Below, piece by piece: positions 48,080 to 57,700 of a stretch of DNA of 64,000 bases. The stretch spans positions 8,447,001 to 8,511,000 of the forward strand of contig JAIVEN010000028.1 in assembly GCA_026686845.1 (NCBI GenBank), given 5' to 3'. A model generated the notes under the pieces. The model saw only the letters and a program-made list of their open reading frames with translations. It made no database searches and was not told the origin of the DNA. This stretch comes from Adenanthera pavonina. Taxonomy: Eukaryota > Streptophyta > Magnoliopsida > Fabales > Fabaceae. Within the stretch, counting starts at the first letter, position 1; each line of letters begins with the position of its first letter. Position numbers and translations under genes: made by a program.

Positions 48080-50368
48080 CGTACACTATCATTCAAATTA
48101 TTTCCTTGTATAATTAGCTAGAGAAGACAGTTGTAGCAAAAATTGAAATTCAGAAGCACAAGGGGATTTAATGTAAACAGTAGGAAAACTGAAAAAACAG
48201 AACAAGTTAACAGAGTATGGTTAAGCTTGGGTCTAGGGATACCAAAATTTACAGCTACGCTCCAAATGGCCGACGCCATGTAAACTTACCTTTTATCAAT
48301 AAAAATTGTTCCTTTTACCAAGGAAAAAATATTTACAGATCCGCCAGGGCAAAAGCAAAAAGCGACCCAGATGGGACGCAAATAGTGAGGGCAAAGGCAT
48401 CGCCGGTGGACTAAACAAAATTTTCCAATTAAGTTCCATAGAAGAAACATATTTCAAAAGAAAGTTCTTCAAATTTGTGAAACTAGATTTTCCTCCCTCG
48501 GGAACATTTTATTTAATTCAAAAAATATTGAATTTACAAAAATTTTATTACTAACCCCCCTATAAAAAAAATAATATTTAATAATATTAATTAAAATTAA
48601 TATAGATTTTAAAATTAAAAAATATTGAATCTAAAAAAAATGTGAAACCTACCTAAAGAATGGATAAAGATTGTCCCCACTTGTAAAAGAAAAAATAAAT
48701 AAATAAATGGATCACTTAAATAAAAGAAGAAAATACAAAAAAAAAATAAAAGAAAGGGCACAGACCCAAAGTAGCGTAGAGCCACGGTTAATGCACAAGA
48801 CCAGCTCTACCTTACTTTTTATTATATATTAATTTCTAATAAATTTTAAAGTAGTGATTTGGAAGAAGAAATAAATAAAGAAATAGTGTTTTTTCCCAAC
48901 ATGGATTATTTAGAAATTGTGTGGCTCAATTGGAAATATGCTCGATGTATTGTGAATCTTTGTGGATTAGGAACAACATTTTCTCTAGACAATTGATAAT
49001 AATCAATTTCTAATTTCCAACTTATTCATATAGGACATAATTGTATTTTTTTTTTATTTTTTTTCAAAACTAATACCTTAGAACCTATTATGAATTTTAT
49101 GAATTCAGGAAATCTTTTTTGAAATATGTTCCTTCCATGGTAGTTTTGTGGAATTTTTCCTTTATACATTTGCAATTGCATAAGTGAAAAAGCAAAATTT
49201 TAAATAAAAAATAAAATGCAGTGATCTCAATCTTCTATATATGTAATGAAAATTCAGGTAAAAAAAGTATACAATGAAAATAAAAAATGTTTAATTTTTT
49301 TGCCAAACAAATATCTTAAAATTTTAAATTATATCTAAAAATAAAAAATTTTAATTTTGTCACCCCACGCATTACATGAACAAAAGGTATAACTTAAGAA
49401 AATGTCATATAATTTCATTGAATAGTATTAGATGCAAATAAATAGTATGGTATAAAGTAATACAAGTGCAATAATAGGAAGTTGCTTTATATAGCTTGAC
49501 TTAGTTTAAGAGATCATGTTAAGTTGATCAAGTTTATCTTATGGTATAAAAAACCCTCCTATGTGAATCTCACCATTTTTTTTATATATTTATTTGATTG
49601 GGTCAAATTCGAATATTGTCAAACTTTAATAAAGGTATCTCTCTTATCGTGATTTTTTTATCACTTACAAGACTAGAACTCACAATTTTCATAGATATTA
49701 TATATCGATGAAACACTTACCTATATTCTGATGAAAAAAAAAGTAGAGAGGAGAGAACAGGGAATGATAACATAGATGTGAAAATGCATTTTCCCCTCCT
49801 TGGATGTCTATAGAACTGTGGAAGGAAGAAAAAACTAGAGGGAAAAATGATCCAGAGGTTCCATATGTTTTCCCCTAACTTTTTTATACAAAAGTGGAGA
49901 GATTTTGAAGAAAAAATTATCTTTCCAAAAATTGCCCAATTTTCTTCCTGTTTTTTTCCTTTCTTACTTCTTTCACCTCTCATCTTATTGATTCCATTAT
50001 GTTTTTAAAATATAAATATTGATATGTTATATATTTTAAATTTTAACATTATTTTATAATTTCTGAAATAAACATTAAAATTGATCGAAATAATTATAAA
50101 TTAATAGTAAAATTAAAATTATATTTTAATTCTATTCAGTGGTATATTATGAAAATTATATAGATAATATAGTAGAATAATAGGTTTTATTATATGTACT
50201 TGATAAGTTTATTTTTCTCAATTATTCAGGGGTCATATTTACTTCATTTTATCACCTTTTAGCCCCATTTTCACCCACTTCATTTTATGTTATAAGACTC
50301 TTATGGAGAAACGTTGCACATGAAAGTAGCACTTGAAGTTGAAATCATCTATGTTGAAAAGTTGTAAT
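48080..50368. other. promoter side of the NLR, then AT-rich repeat-derived DNA
   Basis: 48080-48200 would be the 5' leader and promoter of the minus-strand NLR. 48490-48570 resembles 2930-3020. 49720-49985 is purine/pyrimidine-biased with possible mirror ends (AGTAGAGAGGAGAG and CTTTCACCTCTC), perhaps a MITE. From ~50190 (TGATAAGTTTATTTTTCTC) an older LTR-like repeat begins that is interrupted by the young copia element and resumes at 56446. Confidence 0.4.
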
Positions 50369-51125
50369 TGTTAGAGATAGTTTGAAAAAAAAAACTAAAG
50401 TCCCACATTGGATGGGAGTAAGGTTTATGAAATGTATATAAGAGAGAGAAGACAAAGTATATTAAAATAATTATTGAACAAATTGTTAAGTGGATTTAAA
50501 TATTATTTATTTAATATTTAAAGCACTTAGCACTTAGCACGTGGCGCGTCGTGATCATTGGATTCATCTAACGGTAGAGATCTGGTCTGGTATGAATTTC
50601 ATATTAATATTTTAATTAATCATTTTTTATTTTCAAAAACAGAATTTCAAATAACAACGTTTTGAAACAGTACATTCTGAAACAACATGTCATTTGATAT
50701 TCTGTTTCAATTTGACAACAACGTTTCAAATACAAAGTTCAGAAATGAACAGGTTCATGAACAAACGTTTCAAATACAATGTTCAGAAACAAACAGGTTC
50801 ATGAACAACGTTTCAAATACAATGTTCAGAAACATTCAGGTTCATACACAACGTTTCAATTTTCTGTTTTCTACTATTATAAAAGGATCAGACTAGAGAC
50901 TAAAAGAACACCTCACATTCTCTTCTCTTGCTTACAAACTCTCTGTTTCGTTCTGTGTTTCAAGGTATCTGAAGTTGCTGTCAGATATCTTTGGTGCTTA
51001 GAATAACTCCTAGGGGTGATTCGTCGGATCCCTGCAGCAAACCTAGTGGGGGCGAATAACACCTTAAGGACAGTGTGTTATCATACGTTTCTGGGCACCG
51101 GTTGTTTCATATACTGTTCCTAACA
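50369..51125 (+). repeat. 5' LTR of the young copia element
   Basis: Contains a triplicated 43-44-bp U3 repeat (50721-50850), a TATA box TATAAAAG at 50878-50885, a conserved GGGGGCGAATAACACC stretch in U5, and ends TTCCTAACA. The start of transcription is expected near 50910. Confidence 0.97.
50721..50850 (+). repeat. three tandem 43-44-bp units in U3, just upstream of the TATA box
   Basis: Units start ACGTTTCAAATACAA at 50721, 50764 and 50808 and a partial fourth at 50851. Each also contains GTTCAGAAA and CAGGTTCAT. The position, right before the TATA box, fits an enhancer-like repeated module such as those known from the tobacco elements Tnt1 and Tto1. The 3' LTR has the same triplet (about 56036-56165). 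Confidence 0.9.
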
Positions 51126-51140
51126 ATCTTAAGGTGTTAT
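51056..51140 (+). promoter_or_regulatory. 13-bp perfect LTR/leader stem at the primer-site position
   Basis: ATAACACCTTAAG at 51056-51068 is the exact reverse complement of CTTAAGGTGTTAT at 51128-51140, which begins three bases after the LTR end (51125). A 14th pair would be G-U. No TGG-starting tRNA primer site exists in the 32-base leader. If the U5 strand were nicked after 51068 its 3' end would prime exactly into the LTR end, the geometry of self-priming known for Tf1 of fission yeast. A U5-leader stem like that of retroviruses is the other reading. Confidence 0.75.
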
Positions 51141-51157
51141 ATTTATTTTGATTGATC

Positions 51158-53224
51158 ATGGAGACCACCCAGGAATCAGCATTCAAGGTCATGAACCAGG
51201 ACTTCATCAAATTGGATCGTTTTGATGGAACGAATTTCAATAGGTGGAAGGACAAAATGATGTTTTTGCTGACTGCCATGAAAATTTCGTATCTGCTTGA
51301 TCCTGATCTGGAGCCTCTTGTTGAACCAAGTGATGATGAAAGTGAAGAAGTTAAGGCTAGACGCAAGAAGAGGGCAGAAGATGAAGTGCTGTGTCGTGGC
51401 CATATTCTGAACACACTGTCAAACCGATTGTATGATCTCTACTCATCCTTCTCATCACCAAAAGAGATCTGGGATGCATTGGAGGCCAAATACAACACAG
51501 AAAAGCAAGGAACAGATAAGTTTCTGATTATGCAGTATTTTGATTACAAATTGCAAGATGCTGTTAACATTTTAGATCAAGTTCATGATTTACAGATTGT
51601 AGTTTCTAAACTGAAAGATATGAAGGTGGACATTCCAGAGTCAGTGCAAGTAGGTGCCATTATTGCAAAATTACCTCCTACTTGGCATGAATTCAGGAAA
51701 AAGTTGCTGCACACCACAGAAAGTTTTACTTTGGATCAGATTCTGAAACATTTAAGGATTGAACAAGAAACTCGTGTCTTACAAAAGAAGCATTCAGAAT
51801 CTCAAACCAAAGTTAACTATGTGGCTACTGCAGGTCATAAAAATCAGAATTTTCCTGGAAATAACAACAACAAGAGGAAGAACCCCGAGCCCACTGGTTT
51901 CAGTTCTGGAAAACAATTCAAGACTCAAAAATCTTGTTTTGTTTGTGGAAAGAAAGGACATCTTAAAAAGGATTGCAGATATAAGAAAAGGCCAAGGAAT
52001 GAAACTACCAATAGTGCAAACATGGTAAATACAGAATGTGATGAAATTATTGCCATGGTTTCTAACATGCACATTGGTACGATTTCAGAATTAAATATGG
52101 CTGCTGCTGTAAAGTCATTTGACTGGTGGTATGATTCTGGAGCAACAGTTCATGTATGCCATGACAGGAATCTGTTCAAGAATTATGAAATTGCTCAACA
52201 AGAGCAGCATGTGATTGTGGGCAATGGAAGCACAGCAAATGTACTTGGAAGAGGCAGTGTTGAGTTGCAGTTTACTTCTGGAAAGAAGATGATTCTGTAT
52301 AATGTACTTCATGTTCCAGAAATTAGAAAGAATCTTGTGTCTGCAAGTGTTTTGTCTGGAAAGGGGCTGAAAGCTGTCTTAGAGGCTGATAAGATTATTA
52401 TATCTAAGAATGGGGTATTTGTGGGAAAGGGTTATGTTTCTGATGGAATGTTCAAATTAAGCATTAATAAGAATGATTCAGTTTCTGTTTATATGCTTGA
52501 TCAATCTTTTACTTTATGGCATGATAGATTAGGACATGTTAATTATAAAACAATAGCACATATGTCTAAAAATGGATTAATCCCCTGTGAAAATAATAAG
52601 AATAACAAATGTGAAATTTGTGTACAAGCTAAAACAGTAAGAAAGCCTTTTCCTTCTATTCAAAGAAGTTCAGAAATTTTAGAACTTATTCATTCTGATA
52701 TCTGTGAGTTAAATGGTATTTTAACAAGAGGAGGAAACAGATATTTTATAACTTTTATAGATGATTTTTCAAGATTTACTTATGTTTATTTGATGAAGAC
52801 AAAAGATCAAGCTCTTGAGATGTTTTTAAACTTTAAGAATGTTACAGAAAATCAAAAAGAAAAGAAGATAAAGGTTTTAAGAAGTGACAGAGGAGGAGAA
52901 TATTTTTCTACAGATTTTTCACAATTTTGCGAAAATAATGGCATTATTCATCAAATGAGTGCTCCTTATACACCTCAACAAAATGGTTTAGCAGAAAGAA
53001 AAAATAGAACTTTAGTAGAAATGGTAAATGCAATGATTCTGAATGCAAAAACTCCCATGAATTTGTGGGGTGAGGCTTTATTAACTGCTAACCATATTCT
53101 TAATAGAGTTATTTCAAAATCGATAAAATGCACTCCTTATGAGTTATGGAAAAATAGAAAAACCGAACTTAAATTATTTAAGAGTTTGGGGATGTCTTGC
53201 ATTTTACAAAGTTCCAGAACATAA
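51158..53224 (+). CDS. copia polyprotein, first part: gag, protease, integrase
   Basis: The frame begins with METTQESAFKVMNQDFIKLD; the ATG at 51158 is the first in the transcript after the leader. Residues ~15-230 are the UBN2/gag_pre type capsid (FDGTNFNRWKDKM). The zinc knuckle CFVCGKKGHLKKDC lies at ~259, the protease WWYDSGATVHVC near 321, and the integrase zinc-binding segment HDRLGHVNYKT...CEICVQAK at ~450-490. The catalytic core follows with HSDICEL, FIDDFSRFTYVYLM and SDRGGEYF, then the APYTPQQNGLAERKNRT segment. The integrase C-terminal part then breaks at an A-run (53158-53162), after which the frame runs on for about 20 unrelated residues. Gag forms the particle, protease matures it and integrase inserts the DNA. 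Confidence 0.95.
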   Translation: METTQESAFKVMNQDFIKLDRFDGTNFNRWKDKMMFLLTAMKISYLLDPDLEPLVEPSDDESEEVKARRKKRAEDEVLCRGHILNTLSNRLYDLYSSFSSPKEIWDALEAKYNTEKQGTDKFLIMQYFDYKLQDAVNILDQVHDLQIVVSKLKDMKVDIPESVQVGAIIAKLPPTWHEFRKKLLHTTESFTLDQILKHLRIEQETRVLQKKHSESQTKVNYVATAGHKNQNFPGNNNNKRKNPEPTGFSSGKQFKTQKSCFVCGKKGHLKKDCRYKKRPRNETTNSANMVNTECDEIIAMVSNMHIGTISELNMAAAVKSFDWWYDSGATVHVCHDRNLFKNYEIAQQEQHVIVGNGSTANVLGRGSVELQFTSGKKMILYNVLHVPEIRKNLVSASVLSGKGLKAVLEADKIIISKNGVFVGKGYVSDGMFKLSINKNDSVSVYMLDQSFTLWHDRLGHVNYKTIAHMSKNGLIPCENNKNNKCEICVQAKTVRKPFPSIQRSSEILELIHSDICELNGILTRGGNRYFITFIDDFSRFTYVYLMKTKDQALEMFLNFKNVTENQKEKKIKVLRSDRGGEYFSTDFSQFCENNGIIHQMSAPYTPQQNGLAERKNRTLVEMVNAMILNAKTPMNLWGEALLTANHILNRVISKSIKCTPYELWKNRKTELKLFKSLGMSCILQSSRT

Positions 53225-55154
53225 AAGAACTAAATTAGGACCAAGAGCTTTGAAAAGTATATTTGTAGGATATGCAGAAAATTCAAAAGCCTATAGACTC
53301 TTAGATATTGATTCTAATGTAATTGTTGAATCACGAGATGTTGAATTTTTTGAAGGAAAATTTGTTTATGATCCAGTACAAACTGATTTGTTTCGAAATA
53401 AAGAGCATGAAGAGTCTACATCTGTAAGAAATGAATTAGTAGAACCTTATTCTGAATTTGAACCTAGAAGAAGTCAGAGAGCAAGGAAAGGAAAATATTT
53501 AGATTCTGATTTTATTAATTCTCAAGCAATTTTCTTCTTAGTTGAAGGTGATAGAAAATCAGTGTTAAGACAAATTCCTATTCTTTTAAGTATTGAAGAA
53601 GATCCTAAAACATATACGGAAGCATTGATGTCTAGAGACTCAAGTTTCTGGAAGGAAGCTATAAATGATGAAATGGATTCATTGTTGTCTAATAAAACTT
53701 GGGAATTAGTTGATTTGCCTGAAGGGTCAAAACCTATTGGTTGCAAATGGGTTTTTAGACGGAAATATAATACTAATGGCTCTATTCAAACATTTAAAGC
53801 TAGGTTGGTTGCTAAAGGTTTTAAACAAAAAGAAGGAATTGATTATTTTGATACATATGCACCAGTTGCTAGAGTTACTTCTATTAGAGTTTTATTTGCT
53901 TTAGCATCTATTAATAATTTGTTTGTGCATCAAATGGATGTTAAAACAGTATTTTTAAATGGTGAATTAGAAGAAGAAGTTTATATGGAACAACCAGAAG
54001 GCTTTGTATTTCCTGGAAATGAAAAGAAAGTTTGCAAATTAACTAGATCTTTGTATGGTTTAAAACAGGCTCCTAAGCAATGGCATGAAAAGTTTGATTA
54101 TGTTGTGTTGTCTCATGGTTTTAAACATAATAATGCAGATAAGTGTGTTTATCTAAAGTTCACTGGTGAGTATGGAGTTATTATTTGTTTATATGTAGAT
54201 GACATGCTTATCTTTGGAACTAGTATGTTTGCAATAAATGAGACTAAAAAGTTTTTATCCTCACAATTTAAGATGAAAGATCTTGGAGAAGTGGATACTA
54301 TTTTAGGGATCAAAGTTAAGAGGCATAGTGGATGTTTTTCTCTAGATCAATCTCACTATGTTAGTAAAATTTTAAACAAGTTTCAACATTTAAATATAAA
54401 AGAGGCAAATACCCCCTTTGATTCATCACATCATTTATTAGAAAATAATAATAGATCAGTGGCTCAATTAGAATATGCTAGTGCTATTGGGAGTTTGATG
54501 TATGCAATGCATTGTACTAGACCTGATATAGCTTTTGCAGTATGCAAACTTTCGAGATATACTAGTAATCCAGGAACAGAACACTGGAAAGGAATTACAA
54601 GGGTCCTAGGATATCTAAAGAAAACAATTAATCTAGGACTGCTTTATAATAAATTTCCAGTAGTTTTGGAAGGTTACACGGATGCTAGTTGGATAACTGG
54701 TGCAGGTGATAGTAAGTCAACTTCAGGGTGGATATTTACCTTGGCAGGAGGAGCAATCTCCTGGGCATCAAAGAAACAGACTTGTATAAGTCATTCTACG
54801 ATGGAATCAGAATTTATTGCCTTGGCATCTGCATGTAAAGAGGGAGAGTGGTTGAGGAATTTATTATTGGAAATAAAGCTGTGGCCACAGCCGATGCCAG
54901 CCATCTCTTTACATTGTGACAGTGAGGCTACAATGTCTAGGGCATTTAACAAAATTTACAATGGTAAATCTAGACATATAAGCCTAAGGCATGAATATGT
55001 GAGGCAATTAATTTCTGATGGAGTAATTACAATTCAATATGTAAAAACAAGTGAAAACTTGGCTGATCCTTTTACAAAAGGACTCAATAAAGAATTGGTT
55101 AACAAAACATCAAGAGGAATGGGATTGAACCCCGTAAACATCAGTCACCAGTAA
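53139..55154 (+). CDS. copia polyprotein, second part: integrase end, reverse transcriptase, RNase H
   Basis: This frame overlaps the first by 86 bases and continues the family pattern directly (NLNYLRVWGCLAFYKVPEHK). One extra A in the run at 53158-53162 explains the break, so the two frames are one polyprotein gene with a single indel or a base-calling error. Reverse transcriptase motifs: NKTWELVDLPEG, GCKWVFRRKYN, ARLVAKGFKQKEGIDYFDT, YAPVARVTSIR, and the catalytic YVDDMLIF near 54200. RNase H shows EGYTDASWI, SHSTMESEFIALA (catalytic E), HCDSEA and ENLADPFTKGL near the end. The stop at 55152-55154 is followed by ~520 non-coding bases up to the purine tract. The gene order with integrase before RT identifies Ty1/copia. 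Confidence 0.95.
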   Translation: MSYGKIEKPNLNYLRVWGCLAFYKVPEHKRTKLGPRALKSIFVGYAENSKAYRLLDIDSNVIVESRDVEFFEGKFVYDPVQTDLFRNKEHEESTSVRNELVEPYSEFEPRRSQRARKGKYLDSDFINSQAIFFLVEGDRKSVLRQIPILLSIEEDPKTYTEALMSRDSSFWKEAINDEMDSLLSNKTWELVDLPEGSKPIGCKWVFRRKYNTNGSIQTFKARLVAKGFKQKEGIDYFDTYAPVARVTSIRVLFALASINNLFVHQMDVKTVFLNGELEEEVYMEQPEGFVFPGNEKKVCKLTRSLYGLKQAPKQWHEKFDYVVLSHGFKHNNADKCVYLKFTGEYGVIICLYVDDMLIFGTSMFAINETKKFLSSQFKMKDLGEVDTILGIKVKRHSGCFSLDQSHYVSKILNKFQHLNIKEANTPFDSSHHLLENNNRSVAQLEYASAIGSLMYAMHCTRPDIAFAVCKLSRYTSNPGTEHWKGITRVLGYLKKTINLGLLYNKFPVVLEGYTDASWITGAGDSKSTSGWIFTLAGGAISWASKKQTCISHSTMESEFIALASACKEGEWLRNLLLEIKLWPQPMPAISLHCDSEATMSRAFNKIYNGKSRHISLRHEYVRQLISDGVITIQYVKTSENLADPFTKGLNKELVNKTSRGMGLNPVNISHQ

Positions 55155-55665
55155 TGGAAACCCAACCTTTAACTAGACCAAATCTGGTTTAAAGGTTCAA
55201 TGGGTAATAACAAGTTATTGATAAGTGACTGGGCACTAGAGTAGATATTTAACCATTCCGTAACAAGTGCATATAAGAAGAACTTAAGTGTTCAGGGTGA
55301 GTTAAACTCTTAATGGATTCAAGGAAGCCTGAGCAATTAAGGCTTAATGGAAATCCACCTATATGAACATAAGAAGTGGTGCCGCTTCTTACAAGAATTC
55401 AGGGGTAATTCTTGAAATGTTCATGAAAAGCCTAGGATGAGCACATGGCCATAAAAGTGCGGGAAGTCTATGCAGAACGAAATCAATATAAGATTATGTG
55501 TGTGGTATTTCCGGTACTAACACTAAAGTTGTGGTTCAATGCAGTTAAGCAACTATCTACTTGTTAATACTTTGAAGTACTTACACTATTAACAGGTTCA
55601 AGTCAAGAGACACCTGCTATTATGCATATTCTTATGTTTAGAGAGAACATTTAGTTTTTCAAACT

Positions 55666-55676
55666 AAGTGGGGGAT
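55666..55676 (+). promoter_or_regulatory. polypurine tract of the young copia element
   Basis: AAGTGGGGGAT lies directly against the 3' LTR start TGTTAGAG. It is the plus-strand primer site. The decayed copia has the same pattern (GGTGGGGGAT at 22347-22356), which supports common lineage. Confidence 0.85.
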
Positions 55677-56440
55677 TGTTAGAGATAGTTTGAAAAAAAA
55701 AACTAAAGTCCCACATTGGATGGGAGTAAGGTTTATGAAATGTATATAAGAGAGAGAAGACAAAGTATATTAAAATAATTATTGAACAAATTGTTAAGTG
55801 GATTTAAATATTATTTATTTAATATTTAAAGCACTTAGCACTTAGCACTTGGCACGTGGCGCGTCGTGATCATTGGATTCATCTAACGGTAGAGATCTGG
55901 TCTGGTATGAATTTCATATTAATATTTTAATTAATCATTTTTTATTTTCAAAAATAGAATTTCAAATAACAACGTTTTGAAACAGTACATTCTGAAACAA
56001 CATGTCATTTGATATTCTGTTTCAATTTGACAACAACGTTTCAAATACAAAGTTCAGAAATGAACAGGTTCATGAACAAACGTTTCAAATACAATGTTCA
56101 GAAACAAACAGGTTCATGAACAACGTTTCAAATACAATGTTCAGAAACATTCAGGTTCATACACAACGTTTCAATTTTCTGTTTTCTACTATTATAAAAG
56201 GATCAGACTAGAGACTAAAAGAACACCTCACATTCTCTTCTCTTGCTTACAAACTCTCTGTTTCGTTCTGTGTTTCAAGGTATCTGAAGTTGCTGTCAGA
56301 TATCTTTGGTGCTTAGAATAACTCCTAGGGGTGATTCGTCGGATCCCTGCAGCAAACCTAGTGGGGGCGAATAACACCTTAAGGACAGTGTGTTATCATA
56401 CGTTTCTGGGCACCGGTTGTTTCATATACTGTTCCTAACA
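55677..56440 (+). repeat. 3' LTR of the young copia element
   Basis: Seven bases longer than the 5' LTR because of one more ACTTGGC-like unit in the CACTTAGCACTTAGCAC patch near 55840-55860; otherwise practically identical. It ends TTCCTAACA before the target copy GTAAT. Confidence 0.97.
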
Positions 56441-56445
56441 GTAAT

Positions 56446-57700
56446 ATCTGTCAGTATTTTACCCATAACTCTCTCTTATGAAGTTCAATTGAAATGGTTC
56501 AAGATGCGTTAAAAATAAAAAAAAGAGATCCACAACTTTCGTGTTTCAAGTTTTCTAAAATTCTAACTTTATCACAGTAAAAATTGGGCTCAAAATGGCT
56601 GCATGCACATGGGTGACTCGTTGGAGCACAAAAGCAAGTATTTGCATCTACCACTCACTCGGTGCGGGTCAAATTAAGTTGGCTCCATGTCAAACTTAAA
56701 AATGATGATTTTATGAGTTTTAGGATCACCTAATGCCAGCTCTGAAGGTCCCTAGGTCACTCGGTGTCTGTTCACTTTGCAAAAGACATTATTTTGGTGT
56801 TTTAGGGACTGAAACTCAGTATTTCAAGCCTTTTCAACCCTAGTGCCTCATATATTTTTTTACCCTAGACATGCTTGTGGGCAATTTTGAATAGATTGGA
56901 GGCTTAGAGAGAGGGTAGAGGCAAGAGAGAAGTGGTATTTGGATTTGAGTATGCAATTCGAAAGGGATTTCAAGTCCATACTCCGTTCAAGCTCTTCTTT
57001 TCTCTTCTTTCATGGATTTTAATCTAGATTTATATTTTACTGATTGTATGAATCCCATGTGTGGCTAAACTCTTTAGGCTTAGTTTATTATAAAACTATT
57101 TGCTATATGACTTTTGCTTTATGCTTGACGGTTTATTGTATTGACTCTTTTGTTTACTCAATTTAGTTTTCTTTGTTGTTCTATTTGTCTAGCCAACTTA
57201 TAGAATAAGATTTGGGTGTTTTAGATGAACTCTAAAATGGACCTTGAATTGAGTAAAGTAGGCTTAAATTAAATAATTCAATTCATGTATATGATAGAAA
57301 CATATCTAGAGATGCTATGTAGTCATAACGGAGTAGAGAGATAATTGTTGTCTAAAGCTAATTACTATAAGGAATTATAAAATTTCTTTTGAATAGGTCT
57401 ATGAGTAGTTTGGAAAATGCTTATAAACAATGGACACTGAATTAACAAAAGAGTAATATAAATCAATTGCTTAACTTGAAATGAATCTTGTTAGACACAA
57501 ATAGAAAATTTTGATAAATCACAAAACACAACCTATGAAGATCATATCAAGAGAGTACAAGTTGAAGAGCTGAGTTGACCAAGTGGAGGATGGAGCTAAT
57601 CTTGAGGATTATTTGATTCCATTGTAATTTTATCTTTCGCTTAGGTTAAAATGGTGGTTAATGCTTTAAAATTACTTAACTCATCTTATCACTACTCTTA
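56446..57700. mobile_element. older LTR-like repeat hosting the young copia element (right part)
   Basis: Together with 50190-50368 this appears to be one older repeat split by the copia insertion: the left part has GTCATATTTACTTCATTTTATC and GCACATGAAAGTAGC, while the right part has CACAACTTTCGTGTTTCAAG and, near 57040, TTGTATGAATCCCATG and GTGGCTAAACTC. Such wording is familiar from LTRs of large plant gypsy elements (recalled, not verified). No coding sequence. Boundaries approximate. Confidence 0.45.

Larger units (their letters stand above)
50369..56440 (+). mobile_element. very young, near-complete Ty1/copia retrotransposon, 6072 bp
   Basis: LTRs at 50369-51125 (757 bp) and 55677-56440 (764 bp) begin TGTTAGAGATAG and end ..TTCCTAACA. 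By eye they differ by one substitution (A-C-A versus A-T-A near 50640/55955) and one 7-bp indel in a CACTTAGCACTTAGCAC patch. The flanking 5-mers are both GTAAT (50364-50368, 56441-56445). Order LTR, 32-base leader, gag-protease-integrase-RT-RNase H, ~520-base untranslated part, purine tract AAGTGGGGGAT, LTR. The coding part is intact except for one frameshift. The near-identical LTRs place the insertion in very recent time; the lineage may still be active in the species. Confidence 0.97.

Noticed and set aside
48217..48554. Short plus-strand frames upstream of the NLR
   Set aside because: No recognisable motif, low codon bias and overlap with the NLR's promoter side; probably chance.
50687..51006. 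Open frames inside the copia LTR, repeated at 56002-56321
   Set aside because: They arise from the triplicated U3 module and occur identically in both LTRs; not genes.
51126..51157. A canonical tRNA-iMet primer site in the young copia leader
   Set aside because: No TGG start or TGGTATCAGAGC-like word exists there, unlike at 35305-35316 and in the TRIM units.
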